From positions 1 to 64,000 of the forward strand of contig JAFYYM010000070.1 of assembly GCA_017557535.1 (NCBI GenBank): a stretch of 64,000 bases of DNA. The letters run 5' to 3'. Source of the DNA: Bacteroidales bacterium. GTDB taxonomy: Bacteria > Bacteroidota > Bacteroidia > Bacteroidales > UBA932. The notes beneath the pieces are model-generated. The model worked only from the letters and a program-made list of their open reading frames with translations. It was not told where the DNA came from and searched no databases. The translations under genes were made by a program, and so were the position numbers. Positions 18,836-27,343 of this stretch are shown here, in pieces. Every line of letters starts with the position of its first letter. The first letter of the stretch is position 1.

Positions 18836-18838
18836 TTT
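18638..18838 (+). ncRNA. Putative structured RNA: four hairpins in a row
   Basis: No gene is encoded here on the plus strand, yet four consecutive long inverted repeats fill about 200 bases. H1: 18638-18642 with 18668-18672, enclosing 18643-18647/18653-18657. H2: 18679-18687 with 18722-18730 (one G-U), enclosing GGAT/ATCC. H3: 18732-18739 with 18771-18778, enclosing 18745-18750/18758-18763. H4: 18782-18793 with 18822-18833, a perfect 12 bp followed by six T, serving as terminator. H2, H3 and H4 carry a similar inner motif (TTGGATTG or TGGATTT, then TTCCAAC or ATCC). A -7 box precedes the array. I do not recognise it as 6S, tmRNA, RNase P or SRP RNA. Confidence 0.5.
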
Positions 18839-19157
18839 ACCTGTCCTCGAGTCCTTCCTCATGCATCTTATCTCTGATTGACTCCTGCCAGTAGAGGGAA
18901 TCATGACGGTGCTTCTCGCTCGTTTCTTTTTCCTTTTCGATTTGATTGTCAAGAAGTTTCGCACCCATTAATCCGAGCATGACCTTGGTGCCTGAGTCCA
19001 ACTCTGAACTATCTACGGAGTTAAGTTCATCCTGTTTTCGAGGAGTACCCTTACCATCCCCGTTCTCTTTCTGGTTACGGAATCCGCACCACGCACCCCA
19101 CAGCAGGAATGCGATCATTCCGACAGCACCTATTAAGATCCCGATAAGAATATCCAT
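18837..19157 (-). CDS. Small membrane protein, unknown function
   Basis: 106 residues. An N-terminal membrane span (about 3-24, ILIGILIGAVGMIAFLLWGAW) is followed by a highly charged, probably helical cytoplasmic part with many Lys, Glu and Asp (QIEKEKETSEKHRHDS). I recognise no family. It reads toward the hairpin array, and its stop codon overlaps the T tract of the fourth hairpin, which may therefore also separate the two converging transcripts. It lies in the accessory island. Confidence 0.5.
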   Translation of the reverse strand: MDILIGILIGAVGMIAFLLWGAWCGFRNQKENGDGKGTPRKQDELNSVDSSELDSGTKVMLGLMGAKLLDNQIEKEKETSEKHRHDSLYWQESIRDKMHEEGLEDR

Positions 19158-19185
19158 GACGTGTCAAAGATACTCAATTAATTGT

Positions 19186-19193
19186 TATATTTG
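19186..19193 (+). promoter_or_regulatory. -7 box before the small ORF at 19260
   Basis: TATATTTG 66 bases before the chosen ATG. It rules out the upstream ATGs at 19182 and 19197 as starts, since they lie at or before the expected transcription start. Confidence 0.55.
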
Positions 19194-19259
19194 CACATGC
19201 ATCAAGAGTCTCCCTTGAGGAGCGCCAACCGAGCAGCCAGAAGCCACGGTGGTAAAACG

Positions 19260-19562
19260 ATGCGGGATGTTCAATTCAAAAACAAGTATGGTTCTATGGA
19301 AAAGAAATGTACCTATCGCCTGGTCTGCGTCCAGAACGGACAGTATGGCTTTGTGCGCAAAAACAATGAAAGAATGGTTCTTGACCATCCTTTCAAAACC
19401 TTCGAGGAAGCTTTTAGAGCTGCTGAGAGGCGTTATCTAATGCTCCAACACTGCCCGGGAGATAATGACGAACTAGTTGGCACCCCGGAAGACTTCACCA
19501 TCACAGTGAAGAACACCGATATGGCCGATTTCTCCGATCACTACTTCATCGAGGAAGGATAA
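19260..19562 (+). CDS. Small hypothetical protein
   Basis: 100 residues from ATG 19260 (MRDVQFKNKYG); ATG 19296 (MEKKCTYRLV) is an alternative. The sequence is soluble and mixed alpha/beta, with YRLVCVQNGQYGFVRKNNERMVLDHPFKTFEEAFRAAERR split over two strands and a helix, and an acidic C-terminus. It resembles small regulatory or phage-type proteins, but I recognise no family. It is the last protein gene of the island before the tRNA. Confidence 0.45.
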   Translation: MRDVQFKNKYGSMEKKCTYRLVCVQNGQYGFVRKNNERMVLDHPFKTFEEAFRAAERRYLMLQHCPGDNDELVGTPEDFTITVKNTDMADFSDHYFIEEG

Positions 19563-19721
19563 GAATTCCAGGAAGGAAGCGTTATTTAGAACTCGCTGAT
19601 TTTTAGTATTTTAACGCTTTGTGGGTGGTCAAATATTCCATGCATAAAGCGCTATTCTCTTGAAAATCAATCTCTTCCGAAAAACGCCCTGAACTTGCTC
19701 GGCACGATTAAACACTTATGA
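19563..19721. other. Gene-free island edge with one inverted repeat
   Basis: No ORF or RNA gene is visible. AAGCGTTA (about 19577-19584) and TAACGCTT (about 19611-19618) form an eight-base inverted repeat with a long spacer. It could be a weak terminator for the preceding gene or a recombination site. I found no copy of the tRNA 3' end here. Confidence 0.35.
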
Positions 19722-19755
19722 AATCAGGCACCCACGTTACCGTAAGTGCCTGATT
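19722..19755 (-). terminator. Terminator of the tRNA-Val transcript
   Basis: A perfect 10-base inverted repeat (19722-19731 with 19746-19755) with a 14-base loop, starting 6 bases after the tRNA 3' end on the minus strand. There is no strong T run. Confidence 0.6.
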
Positions 19756-19761
19756 ATTAAT

Positions 19762-19839
19762 TGGTGGAAACAACTGGATTCGAACCAGTGACCCCCTGCT
19801 TGTAAGGCAGGTGCTCTGAACCAGCTGAGCTATGCTTCC
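19762..19839 (-). tRNA. tRNA-Val (anticodon UAC)
   Basis: On the minus strand GGAAGCA opens a seven-pair acceptor stem closing with TGTTTCC, then ACCA, so CCA is encoded. The D-arm has GCTCAGCTGGTTCAGAGC. The anticodon stem CCTGC/GCAGG encloses loop CTTACAA, giving anticodon UAC for valine. The T-arm has GGTTCGAATCC. Its 3' end faces the accessory island, the usual orientation for an integration site. Confidence 0.95.
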
Positions 19840-19955
19840 AATCTTAATCCCCATTGGGGAGTGCAAAATTAGCACAGTTTTTCTATTCCGCAAAAAATAA
19901 TTCCGGAAATGCTTACCTTCGCGTCAACATTAACAGAAAAGAGATGGAAGTGAGC

Positions 19956-21131
19956 ATGAATAGAGTTTTGGCCGCCGCTTGCGCGGCCTTTATCCTGGCA
20001 ACGGCATGCGGTCGGCAACCTGGCAACAAGTCTGAAGAGCCAAATGTGGACGAGAATGCCGGATCAGAGGCGCTGGATTATTATAAAGCTGATCTCAGCA
20101 CGCTGGAAGGCCAATGGAGAGACTCTGTCCACACCGCCCTCTCACATATTCTCAGTGATAAAAAGATCGTGATTGGGGAATATACCATGCCGATCTGGTG
20201 GACGATCTATGGTGAAGAGCCCTCGAACGGCAGGTCTCTATACATCTCCCTCCACGGTGGAGGTGGAGCGCCGGCAGAGGTGAACGATAGCCAGTGGGAT
20301 AACCAGAAAAAGCTATACAAACCCTCAGAGGGAGTTTATCTCTGTCCCAGGGCAATCACGAACACGTGGGACCTGCATTTCCGTCCGGAGTCTGACCAGT
20401 TCTATGAGACTATCATCCTATTGGCAGTCACCTGCTGGAACGTCAATCCTGATAAGGTTTATCTGATGGGTTATTCAGCCGGAGGAGATGGTGTCTGGCG
20501 ACTTGCTCCCCGCATGGCAGACCACTGGGCAGCCGCTTCAATGATGGCTGGGCACCCTGGAGACGTGTCACTTCTGAGCCTGAGAAACCTGCCTTTCATG
20601 ATCTGGTGCGGAGCCGAGGACCACGCTTACGACCGTGACAAGGAGTGCGCGGCAAGGATCGAGGAGATGGACAAGCTTCATGAAGAGGATCCTGAAGGAT
20701 ATGTCCATGAGGGACACATCGTCCCCGGGAAGCCTCACTGGATGGACCTGGAAGATGCTGCGGCGGTGCCATGGATGGCAAAACACACGAGGAACCCCTA
20801 TCCCAAACGGGTGGTTTGGTGCCAGGGAGATGTCATGAAGGAATATTCCTACTGGCTCGGAGTCCCGATCGAGGAAGCCAAGAAAGGCAGTATGCTCACA
20901 GCGGAAGTTAATGGCAACACCATAACGATTCACGATTGCGACTATTCCAAAGTCAGGATCTACCTGAACGAAAAACTTGTCGACCTTAGCAAGCCCGTGG
21001 TGGTCTCGCGTGGGGACGACAAGCTATTCGAAGGTACTTTGAAAAAGTCGGATGCCCTGCTGAGGAAGACTCTATACCAGAGGAACGACCCCTCTTACTC
21101 CTTCCCTTGCGTCATCGAGCTCGATTTATAA
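19956..21131 (+). CDS. Alpha/beta-hydrolase lipoprotein
   Basis: 391 residues from MNRVLAAACAAFILATAC, a lipoprotein signal (Cys18). The body is an alpha/beta hydrolase of the dienelactone-hydrolase/PHB-depolymerase type: oxyanion-loop HGGGG followed by GYSAGG with nucleophile Ser174. CGAEDHAYDRD and GKPHWMD segments supply candidate Asp and His. Extracellular esterase action on acylated glycans or polyesters is plausible. ATG 19944 is an alternative start; GGAAG precedes 19956. The far upstream start at 19854 is rejected because it lacks a signal. It converges with the next gene, overlapping by 20 bases. Confidence 0.8.
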   Translation: MNRVLAAACAAFILATACGRQPGNKSEEPNVDENAGSEALDYYKADLSTLEGQWRDSVHTALSHILSDKKIVIGEYTMPIWWTIYGEEPSNGRSLYISLHGGGGAPAEVNDSQWDNQKKLYKPSEGVYLCPRAITNTWDLHFRPESDQFYETIILLAVTCWNVNPDKVYLMGYSAGGDGVWRLAPRMADHWAAASMMAGHPGDVSLLSLRNLPFMIWCGAEDHAYDRDKECAARIEEMDKLHEEDPEGYVHEGHIVPGKPHWMDLEDAAAVPWMAKHTRNPYPKRVVWCQGDVMKEYSYWLGVPIEEAKKGSMLTAEVNGNTITIHDCDYSKVRIYLNEKLVDLSKPVVVSRGDDKLFEGTLKKSDALLRKTLYQRNDPSYSFPCVIELDL

Positions 21132-22038
21132 CGACCTTTATCAGTTTGTATTTGCTGATCATGCCTTCACGGCTTTGATCATGCGATTCTGTCCTTGTGC
21201 TGAAAGCCAAGTATTTATCACCGCCGATGGTGATGAAACCCGGGGATGCCAAAGCCCATTTCTCGTCCTCGCCCACCCACTTGTTAAGCTCACAAGGGAG
21301 CTCACGTACAAATGAGCCATCCACCAGATAGGTCCTGAAACTACAGGCTTCGCTAGTGCCGCCGTGGGTGTTGTAATACGTCGGGAATAACAGGTCGTAG
21401 CGTTTGTCAACCTTGCAAGCCGCCGAATTATAGAGGCAATCACCAGCCATTATCTCAGTATCACCGATTTGCTCCCCGTCGATGGTAAACTCGGCGAGCG
21501 TAACCCTCCGGTTCAGAAAATGCTCCTGGGTCAAGCGGGAATATAACCTCATATGCTTGCCGCGAGGCACCAGGACATTCTGGGTGTCGTGCTTGAAATC
21601 ATAAATCAGCTTGCGTCCGGTGAACTCAATCCCGTCTTTCGACGTCCAGAAGAAAAGGCAGTGATGCCCATCCTCCCTCTGGTTACCGACCAATCGGTAT
21701 GGCGACTCCTTGTCATCGACCAAACAAACCGAGGACTCTATCAGCGAGTCCATTATCTTTTGTTTCAGCTCATAGTGAAAACCATCGGAGGACTCTGCCA
21801 GATACAGATTCTGTGACCATTCATCCTCGGCTATTGAATTCTTCTCATTGCCGGAGAAATACATGCGGTAGATGCCGTCCGGGGTCTGGATGATATTGAA
21901 ATAGTTGATCAACCCCATCCCGAAATCCCCATTTTTGAGAATATCGATCGGTGGCTCCGGAAAACTGACACTCTCTATCGTCTTCTCGCCGCAAGCGCAA
22001 AGAGCGGCAAGCATGCAAAGCAGGAAAAACTTTCTCAT
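21112..22038 (-). CDS. Beta-propeller lipoprotein, GH43/GH32-like fold
   Basis: 308 residues with a lipoprotein signal (lipobox LCAC, Cys16). The repeated pattern of a short aromatic strand, a turn, then YLAESSDGFHYE / FFWTSKDGIEFTGRKLIYD / KYLAFSTRTESHDQ is the signature of five-bladed propellers shared by GH43, GH32, GH68 and GH130-type proteins. Catalytic carboxylates cannot be assigned confidently, so it may be an enzyme or a carbohydrate-binding relative. It converges with the esterase-like gene and overlaps its end by 20 bases. The A2M gene lies upstream in the same direction, ending 9 bases before it. Confidence 0.65.
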   Translation of the reverse strand: MRKFFLLCMLAALCACGEKTIESVSFPEPPIDILKNGDFGMGLINYFNIIQTPDGIYRMYFSGNEKNSIAEDEWSQNLYLAESSDGFHYELKQKIMDSLIESSVCLVDDKESPYRLVGNQREDGHHCLFFWTSKDGIEFTGRKLIYDFKHDTQNVLVPRGKHMRLYSRLTQEHFLNRRVTLAEFTIDGEQIGDTEIMAGDCLYNSAACKVDKRYDLLFPTYYNTHGGTSEACSFRTYLVDGSFVRELPCELNKWVGEDEKWALASPGFITIGGDKYLAFSTRTESHDQSREGMISKYKLIKVVINRAR

Positions 22039-22047
22039 ACCTTATTC

Positions 22048-25000
22048 TTATTCAAGCACATTTAATGCGCCACCGAACTTGTCGTTGGCCCGGTAGTGAG
22101 GGGCGTACAGCGATTCGATTGTCACCACAGGTGCGGTGAAGACGCCTTCCTGAGTGATGTAGAACTCCTCGGTCACAGTGGTGTTCTCCTCAGGATAGAC
22201 ATCGAAGTAATACTCGGTGCGGTCAGCCTTGACGTTCCTGTAGCCCTGAGGTGAGACAGCGTACGAGCCGATAGGCCTGTACCACCATCCCACATGGCCT
22301 GAAAGCTGATTCACCGGCCTGAAGGCAGCCTCACGAGGAGCGTTGAGCTTCACGAAGCTACGGTTCTCCTGATTCCAGATCTTATATTCAGTGATGATCT
22401 TCTCTCCCCTCTTCAGCTTCATTCCCGGATAGATCTCAAGCAGGTTCTTAGTCGAGTTCTCACCCTGAACCTCCTTGTAGAAATGCCTCTCGATGGTGAA
22501 GCCGTTGCCTGCAGCCACGACCTTCGAGAACGGAACCTTGTAAGTCTTGGTCATGAGGATAACCCTTGTTGAAAGAACGTCCTCACCTCCAGTGAGCACC
22601 GAGTTGATGGCGTCCACGAAAGCGGGATCCTCTCCCCACTTCTGCGTCTCCTTCTGGAGCATCATCCAGATACGGATGCCGTCAGCGATGGCGATCTCCT
22701 CCTTATTTCCAGATTGTATCCTGCTGTCTGAAAGCAAGTCGCAAAGGAGCGAGTGGGCGTAGAGCTCACTTTCAAGAAGTCCTCTCCAAGGCATCACGGC
22801 ATTGGGATAGTACCAGCCGCCATCACGATGCTCGACAGCATATTCATCCAAGGAAGCGACATCGGCGACGATGGACGAACGCATCTTGGAATCAGCGGAA
22901 AGCTTTATGCCCCAAGCGGATGCGAGGTCCAGACCGCCATCCCCGTGAACCAGATTGACAAGGGTCTTGATCCTGCGGGCCTTGGCCAGGATCTGTCCCT
23001 GCAGGCCGCGTCCATCCTTCTGGGAAGGAATCAAATAATCCTTGATGTATTTCTTGAACTCCTTGAAGTTCTTTGAATATTCACTTGCCTCGCTTATAGT
23101 CTCCTTGGAGACATCGAACTTGACGGAAGAATACATCGAGCGGACATAAGCGTATTGGGCGGTCGACAGCCAACCGCACCAGTAAGGCCAACTGTCGTGG
23201 ATGAACTGGTTCTTGTCCAAGAAAGTGATCGCCGCATCAGAATCAGCGACTTCCTCGGCCAGCCCGGCGTCACGGAGCTTGGCGAAACGCTCAAGGACCA
23301 CGGCGGTGATCACAGGGGATGACTTCATACCCTCAAACCAACCAAATCCTCCGTCCGCATTCTGGCAGGCCACGATCTTATCAAGGATATCCTCGTCCGA
23401 GGTCATGTAATCCAAGCTGGCGCCAAGTTTCTCCGCCACCCTGCGGACATAGAAGGCTTCAGTCAGTGACAGCAGATCCTTGCCTTCAGGCTCCACCTTC
23501 GAAGGAATGGCGTCAAGGACCATCTGACGGATGTCTATCTCCTTGTATTCAGCTCCGGATGAGGTGGTTCCGGTGAAAGCGGAGCGGATTCGCTGAATAA
23601 GAGCGTTCTTGTCCATCCCGGCCAGCAAGACCGCGGAATGGGCCTCCGTCAAGGTCTGCTCGGCCTCAAGGACAGGCAGGGTGACGAACACCGCGTCTGA
23701 GAACGACTTGGCGGCATCAGCGAACACCACCTTCAACCCGAGGAGATCATGTCCCTTAGGATCCACGGTAAACTCGACCGGCACGGTCTTACCTGCCGGG
23801 ACAGTCACTTTCTTTGAAAGCGTGGCGAATGGTTTGGCACCCTCGTAATCGGATCCCGCATAGGTCTGCAGGGCAACCGTTCCGGAGACAGGCTTGTCAG
23901 AAGAACTCGAGACTGTCGCATGAAGGACATATTTGTCGCCCTTATAAATATACTTCGGCTCGACAACGTTGACTTTCACCGGGATCGAGACTGTCATCTC
24001 CTGTCTCAGCAGGGCATTCTTCATCTCCTTGGTGTGAGCGAAAACCTGCACCACGAAGGTTGAGAGTTTGTCGGAAGTCTTGAACTTCAAGGTGGCGTTG
24101 CCGTTGCTGTCAGTCCTCAGATATGGCTCGAAGGCGAGAGCGGTCGAGAAGTCGGAACGTACCCCTACCTCATCAAGCTCAGCGGCGGAATCGGCTGATT
24201 CCTCACTCACCCTGTCCATCATCACCGCACTCTCTTCGGCCATCATCGGGGCGGCCTCAAGCACCATGGCTTCGTTCTTTCCCGCGGCGCGGGTCTTCAT
24301 CATCTTCCTGTCGTCATAATCATAAATCCGTCCGCGGTCAATGCTTCCGTCCATCACATCGTAATATACCGGTCTGGCGCCAAGATTCACAAGATTGACG
24401 GTTTTCCAGAAGTTCGGAGATATTCTCTCCGAGGCCTTGTCGAATATGGCGGCGACCATCTCAGTCCCCGGATCCGACTTTAAGGTAAATGAATATTGTT
24501 TACCGGGATAAGCCTTATCCTCGAAGGAGGTGAATGTCAACGGCAAGTCCAGGATCGTCTTCTCCCGCTGGAACTCGCGATGGAAAACGTAGTGAGTCCC
24601 ATTACGGAAGTAGAAGATATACAAGGTCAAAGCGTCAGGATATTCGCTCTTATACTCAAAAGAAAGAGTCTTGATGGAACCATCGGAACCAGGCTTACCA
24701 TCCAGCTGGATCAGCTCCCGTCCGAGAGGTTTTCTCTGCTCATCGAAGAGCTCGGCGACAGCCCAGACAGGTCCGGCTCCAGCCCCGAACTGGACTTTAA
24801 TCTCCTCCCCGTCCTTCACCGAACAATCGGCGCAAGGGCCTACCAACTTGAAGAAATTCTCGACATCAGCCTGGATGGCCTGATCATCATCACCGACGAC
24901 AAGTATCGACATCTCCGACTTCGAGGATATCTCCTTATCGTCAGGAGCCTTGACCGTCGAGGATGCCACAAGGGTGTAAAGTCCCGCTGCAGGGATGGTT

Positions 25001-27327
25001 ATCTCTTTGGTGGAGCCTGATTCGGCCTCGCCGCTAGCAACCACGGCATCCTTGCTGTCCTTCAACTCATATTTGATGTCTACAGGCACCTTCTGACCCT
25101 CATTATTCCTTGAGGTGAACGTGACTTTGGCCACTTTCCCTGCTAATAACTCGCACTTTCCGTATTTGCTGTTTCCAAGGGCGACGTCTCCGACAGAGGC
25201 GTTCTGAAGGTCCATTTCTATGTTGAAGGCATTCAGCACATAGACCCTCCTGGAGAACTCGCTTGTCTCTCCAGTGGCATCCTTGACCTTGACAGTGACC
25301 CTATATCCATACCTGTTAACCGCGGAAGGGAACTTCAAGGCAAATGAGCCGTCGGACTCAAGCTTGATCTCCCCTTCAGTTATGATAGTGCCCCAACTGT
25401 CAACAACATAGGTAACCTCGGCGGCGTCGAGCGGATGACCACTGTAACTTGACACCTTACCCTTCACCTCGATCTCATCCCCCATGAAATAAAGCTTGTC
25501 CACGCTATCGAAGGATAGATCATAAGTAGGAAGCACGAACTCGTCCACAACTATTTCCTTGGACTCCATTGTGCTGTTCTTGTAGCGGATCTTTATGGTG
25601 AATCTGCCGTTCCGCTCCCCTTCTGGAATCTTGAATTCCCCGGCGACCGAGCCAAACTCGTTGGTTTTCAGTTCAGTCTTCGCGATTTCTTTATCCTCAG
25701 CATTGATGAAGGTGGCCTCTATCTCCTCCCCGGCGTCAAAGACCTTGAAACTCACATACTGGTTCCCGGTATACAGAACCGCCTTGAACTTCACGGTCTC
25801 ACCGGGATTGAAAGCGGTCTTGTCGGTGAAAATCTCGCAGTACTTGCCGACATAGCCTTTACGCTCGCTGTAGTAGTCCCTGGAGTTTTTCAGACTCTGT
25901 TCCTTGGTGTAATGGAGAAAGCCGTCAGAATCCTTCCATGCGGCCCTGAGGTAATAATACGCATCAGCCTTCATCACCTTCACGAATTCCTGAGGAAGAG
26001 GTGTGAAACCATCCACCAGGACATCCTTGGCCTCCGCCAATATCTTTCCGGAATGGATGAGCGTGAGATCCACCTTCTTAAGCGGCTCTCCGGATTGATA
26101 GTTGGCGACATAGAACTTGCGGCCGTCAAAGTCCTCCCTCAAGGCTATTGACAAAGTCTTAGGAATATATTGTCCCTGGGTATCGATCTTACCGTTCCTG
26201 GCCTTGACAATATAGTTGCCGTCATCGCACCTGGGGATGGGAACCCTCACAGTGTCACGGACATAAAAACTCTTTCGGGGATTGTCCAAGGTTTTCTTGA
26301 ACAAAGGAGTGCCTTCCTTATCGTCAAGGAACATGGATACTTCAACACTCGGGAGATTCCTCAAGGTCACAACTATGTCATTATCCTCGAAAAAGAGTGA
26401 GACATCCTTATCCTCAAGTACTTCCATCTGATTTTTAAACTCATCGATCGTGCCGGCGATCTTGGAGTCAACCCCTGATCGATAAGAGATACGCTCTTTC
26501 TCGGCGGCCTTGATGTCGGCGTATAAGGCTTTATAATCCGCCTCGCTTCCCTTCTCCCTCGAAAGATATGTCATCCTGTCATCGAAAAGCATGGCTTTCC
26601 CGAACAGGTTGATGGCCTTGCCTTCATATTTGGAGACAAACGCCTCGACATCGGCCTTCCTGTAGTTCCAGTAGCGGTTCATCAAGGAATAGCACTCGTT
26701 CCAGGCGGCGTTAGGGTATGTGTCTCCCAGATACTCTTTAAGTGCCGTGATAGCCTTGGAGGTCTCCCGGCCATTGATACGTTCGGACCACAGGGCATAT
26801 TCATAATCATCCTTTATGAAATCATTAAGGAGACCGTTCATCTGCTTGTAGGTCCTGGTGTGGAAAGCCTTGTTCTTTCCCGCCTGGAGACGGGTCTTAT
26901 TTGTCAAGACGAAATCCATCAACCCACTCTCGCCCCTGGAGGACCTGTAGGTGTATGTGACTATCGGCTCGTCATATTCCTTGATGGCGTTAGCGAGGAA
27001 GTTGTTCATCTCCTGGCGTTTCTTCCAATTCCTGGAAACCTCCGCATCGACTTTCTTGACAGCCGCGTCGTAGAAGTCCCAGTGGTAACGCTTTGCCTTA
27101 GCCTGTTCCATGATGGCGTCGAGCGACTCGCTCATTTTCTTGGGCAAGTCGGCCTTCTGGGCAGCGTAATAGTTTTTCCACAAATTGGTCAGGACGTGAC
27201 CCTGGTCGTCAGAACCTTTGACACTGACAATGGGATTGTCTGTCCTCTTGATGAACGCGCGAGCGATCACGGCGGCGGAGCATATCGCGACCACCGCAAG
27301 AATCAGGTATAACATAGACTTTTTCAT
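22048..27327 (-). CDS. Alpha-2-macroglobulin family protein, no thioester motif
   Basis: 1759 residues. The N-terminus is hydrophobic (about 5-24) without a lipobox, so it may be an inner-membrane anchor or cleaved signal. A helical region of some 300 residues follows, then macroglobulin sandwiches (DRAxLFNPGETVKFK-like at about 510), an ANA-type linker and a helical toroid region near residues 1250-1500. Where the thioester CxEQ would lie I see only LLSLTEAFYVRR, so no covalent trap is expected. This is the second macroglobulin in the window and is not linked to a PBP gene. It lies 16 bases after folC and may be co-transcribed. Function is inferred as a protease inhibitor or envelope protein. 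Confidence 0.85.
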   Translation of the reverse strand: MKKSMLYLILAVVAICSAAVIARAFIKRTDNPIVSVKGSDDQGHVLTNLWKNYYAAQKADLPKKMSESLDAIMEQAKAKRYHWDFYDAAVKKVDAEVSRNWKKRQEMNNFLANAIKEYDEPIVTYTYRSSRGESGLMDFVLTNKTRLQAGKNKAFHTRTYKQMNGLLNDFIKDDYEYALWSERINGRETSKAITALKEYLGDTYPNAAWNECYSLMNRYWNYRKADVEAFVSKYEGKAINLFGKAMLFDDRMTYLSREKGSEADYKALYADIKAAEKERISYRSGVDSKIAGTIDEFKNQMEVLEDKDVSLFFEDNDIVVTLRNLPSVEVSMFLDDKEGTPLFKKTLDNPRKSFYVRDTVRVPIPRCDDGNYIVKARNGKIDTQGQYIPKTLSIALREDFDGRKFYVANYQSGEPLKKVDLTLIHSGKILAEAKDVLVDGFTPLPQEFVKVMKADAYYYLRAAWKDSDGFLHYTKEQSLKNSRDYYSERKGYVGKYCEIFTDKTAFNPGETVKFKAVLYTGNQYVSFKVFDAGEEIEATFINAEDKEIAKTELKTNEFGSVAGEFKIPEGERNGRFTIKIRYKNSTMESKEIVVDEFVLPTYDLSFDSVDKLYFMGDEIEVKGKVSSYSGHPLDAAEVTYVVDSWGTIITEGEIKLESDGSFALKFPSAVNRYGYRVTVKVKDATGETSEFSRRVYVLNAFNIEMDLQNASVGDVALGNSKYGKCELLAGKVAKVTFTSRNNEGQKVPVDIKYELKDSKDAVVASGEAESGSTKEITIPAAGLYTLVASSTVKAPDDKEISSKSEMSILVVGDDDQAIQADVENFFKLVGPCADCSVKDGEEIKVQFGAGAGPVWAVAELFDEQRKPLGRELIQLDGKPGSDGSIKTLSFEYKSEYPDALTLYIFYFRNGTHYVFHREFQREKTILDLPLTFTSFEDKAYPGKQYSFTLKSDPGTEMVAAIFDKASERISPNFWKTVNLVNLGARPVYYDVMDGSIDRGRIYDYDDRKMMKTRAAGKNEAMVLEAAPMMAEESAVMMDRVSEESADSAAELDEVGVRSDFSTALAFEPYLRTDSNGNATLKFKTSDKLSTFVVQVFAHTKEMKNALLRQEMTVSIPVKVNVVEPKYIYKGDKYVLHATVSSSSDKPVSGTVALQTYAGSDYEGAKPFATLSKKVTVPAGKTVPVEFTVDPKGHDLLGLKVVFADAAKSFSDAVFVTLPVLEAEQTLTEAHSAVLLAGMDKNALIQRIRSAFTGTTSSGAEYKEIDIRQMVLDAIPSKVEPEGKDLLSLTEAFYVRRVAEKLGASLDYMTSDEDILDKIVACQNADGGFGWFEGMKSSPVITAVVLERFAKLRDAGLAEEVADSDAAITFLDKNQFIHDSWPYWCGWLSTAQYAYVRSMYSSVKFDVSKETISEASEYSKNFKEFKKYIKDYLIPSQKDGRGLQGQILAKARRIKTLVNLVHGDGGLDLASAWGIKLSADSKMRSSIVADVASLDEYAVEHRDGGWYYPNAVMPWRGLLESELYAHSLLCDLLSDSRIQSGNKEEIAIADGIRIWMMLQKETQKWGEDPAFVDAINSVLTGGEDVLSTRVILMTKTYKVPFSKVVAAGNGFTIERHFYKEVQGENSTKNLLEIYPGMKLKRGEKIITEYKIWNQENRSFVKLNAPREAAFRPVNQLSGHVGWWYRPIGSYAVSPQGYRNVKADRTEYYFDVYPEENTTVTEEFYITQEGVFTAPVVTIESLYAPHYRANDKFGGALNVLE

Positions 27328-27343
27328 AATGAACAGGTTTACT

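Noticed and set aside
18638-18838. 6S RNA, tmRNA, RNase P RNA or SRP RNA for the hairpin array
   Set aside because: No long rod with central bubble, no tRNA-like ends or tag ORF, and no conserved RNase P or SRP motif was found.
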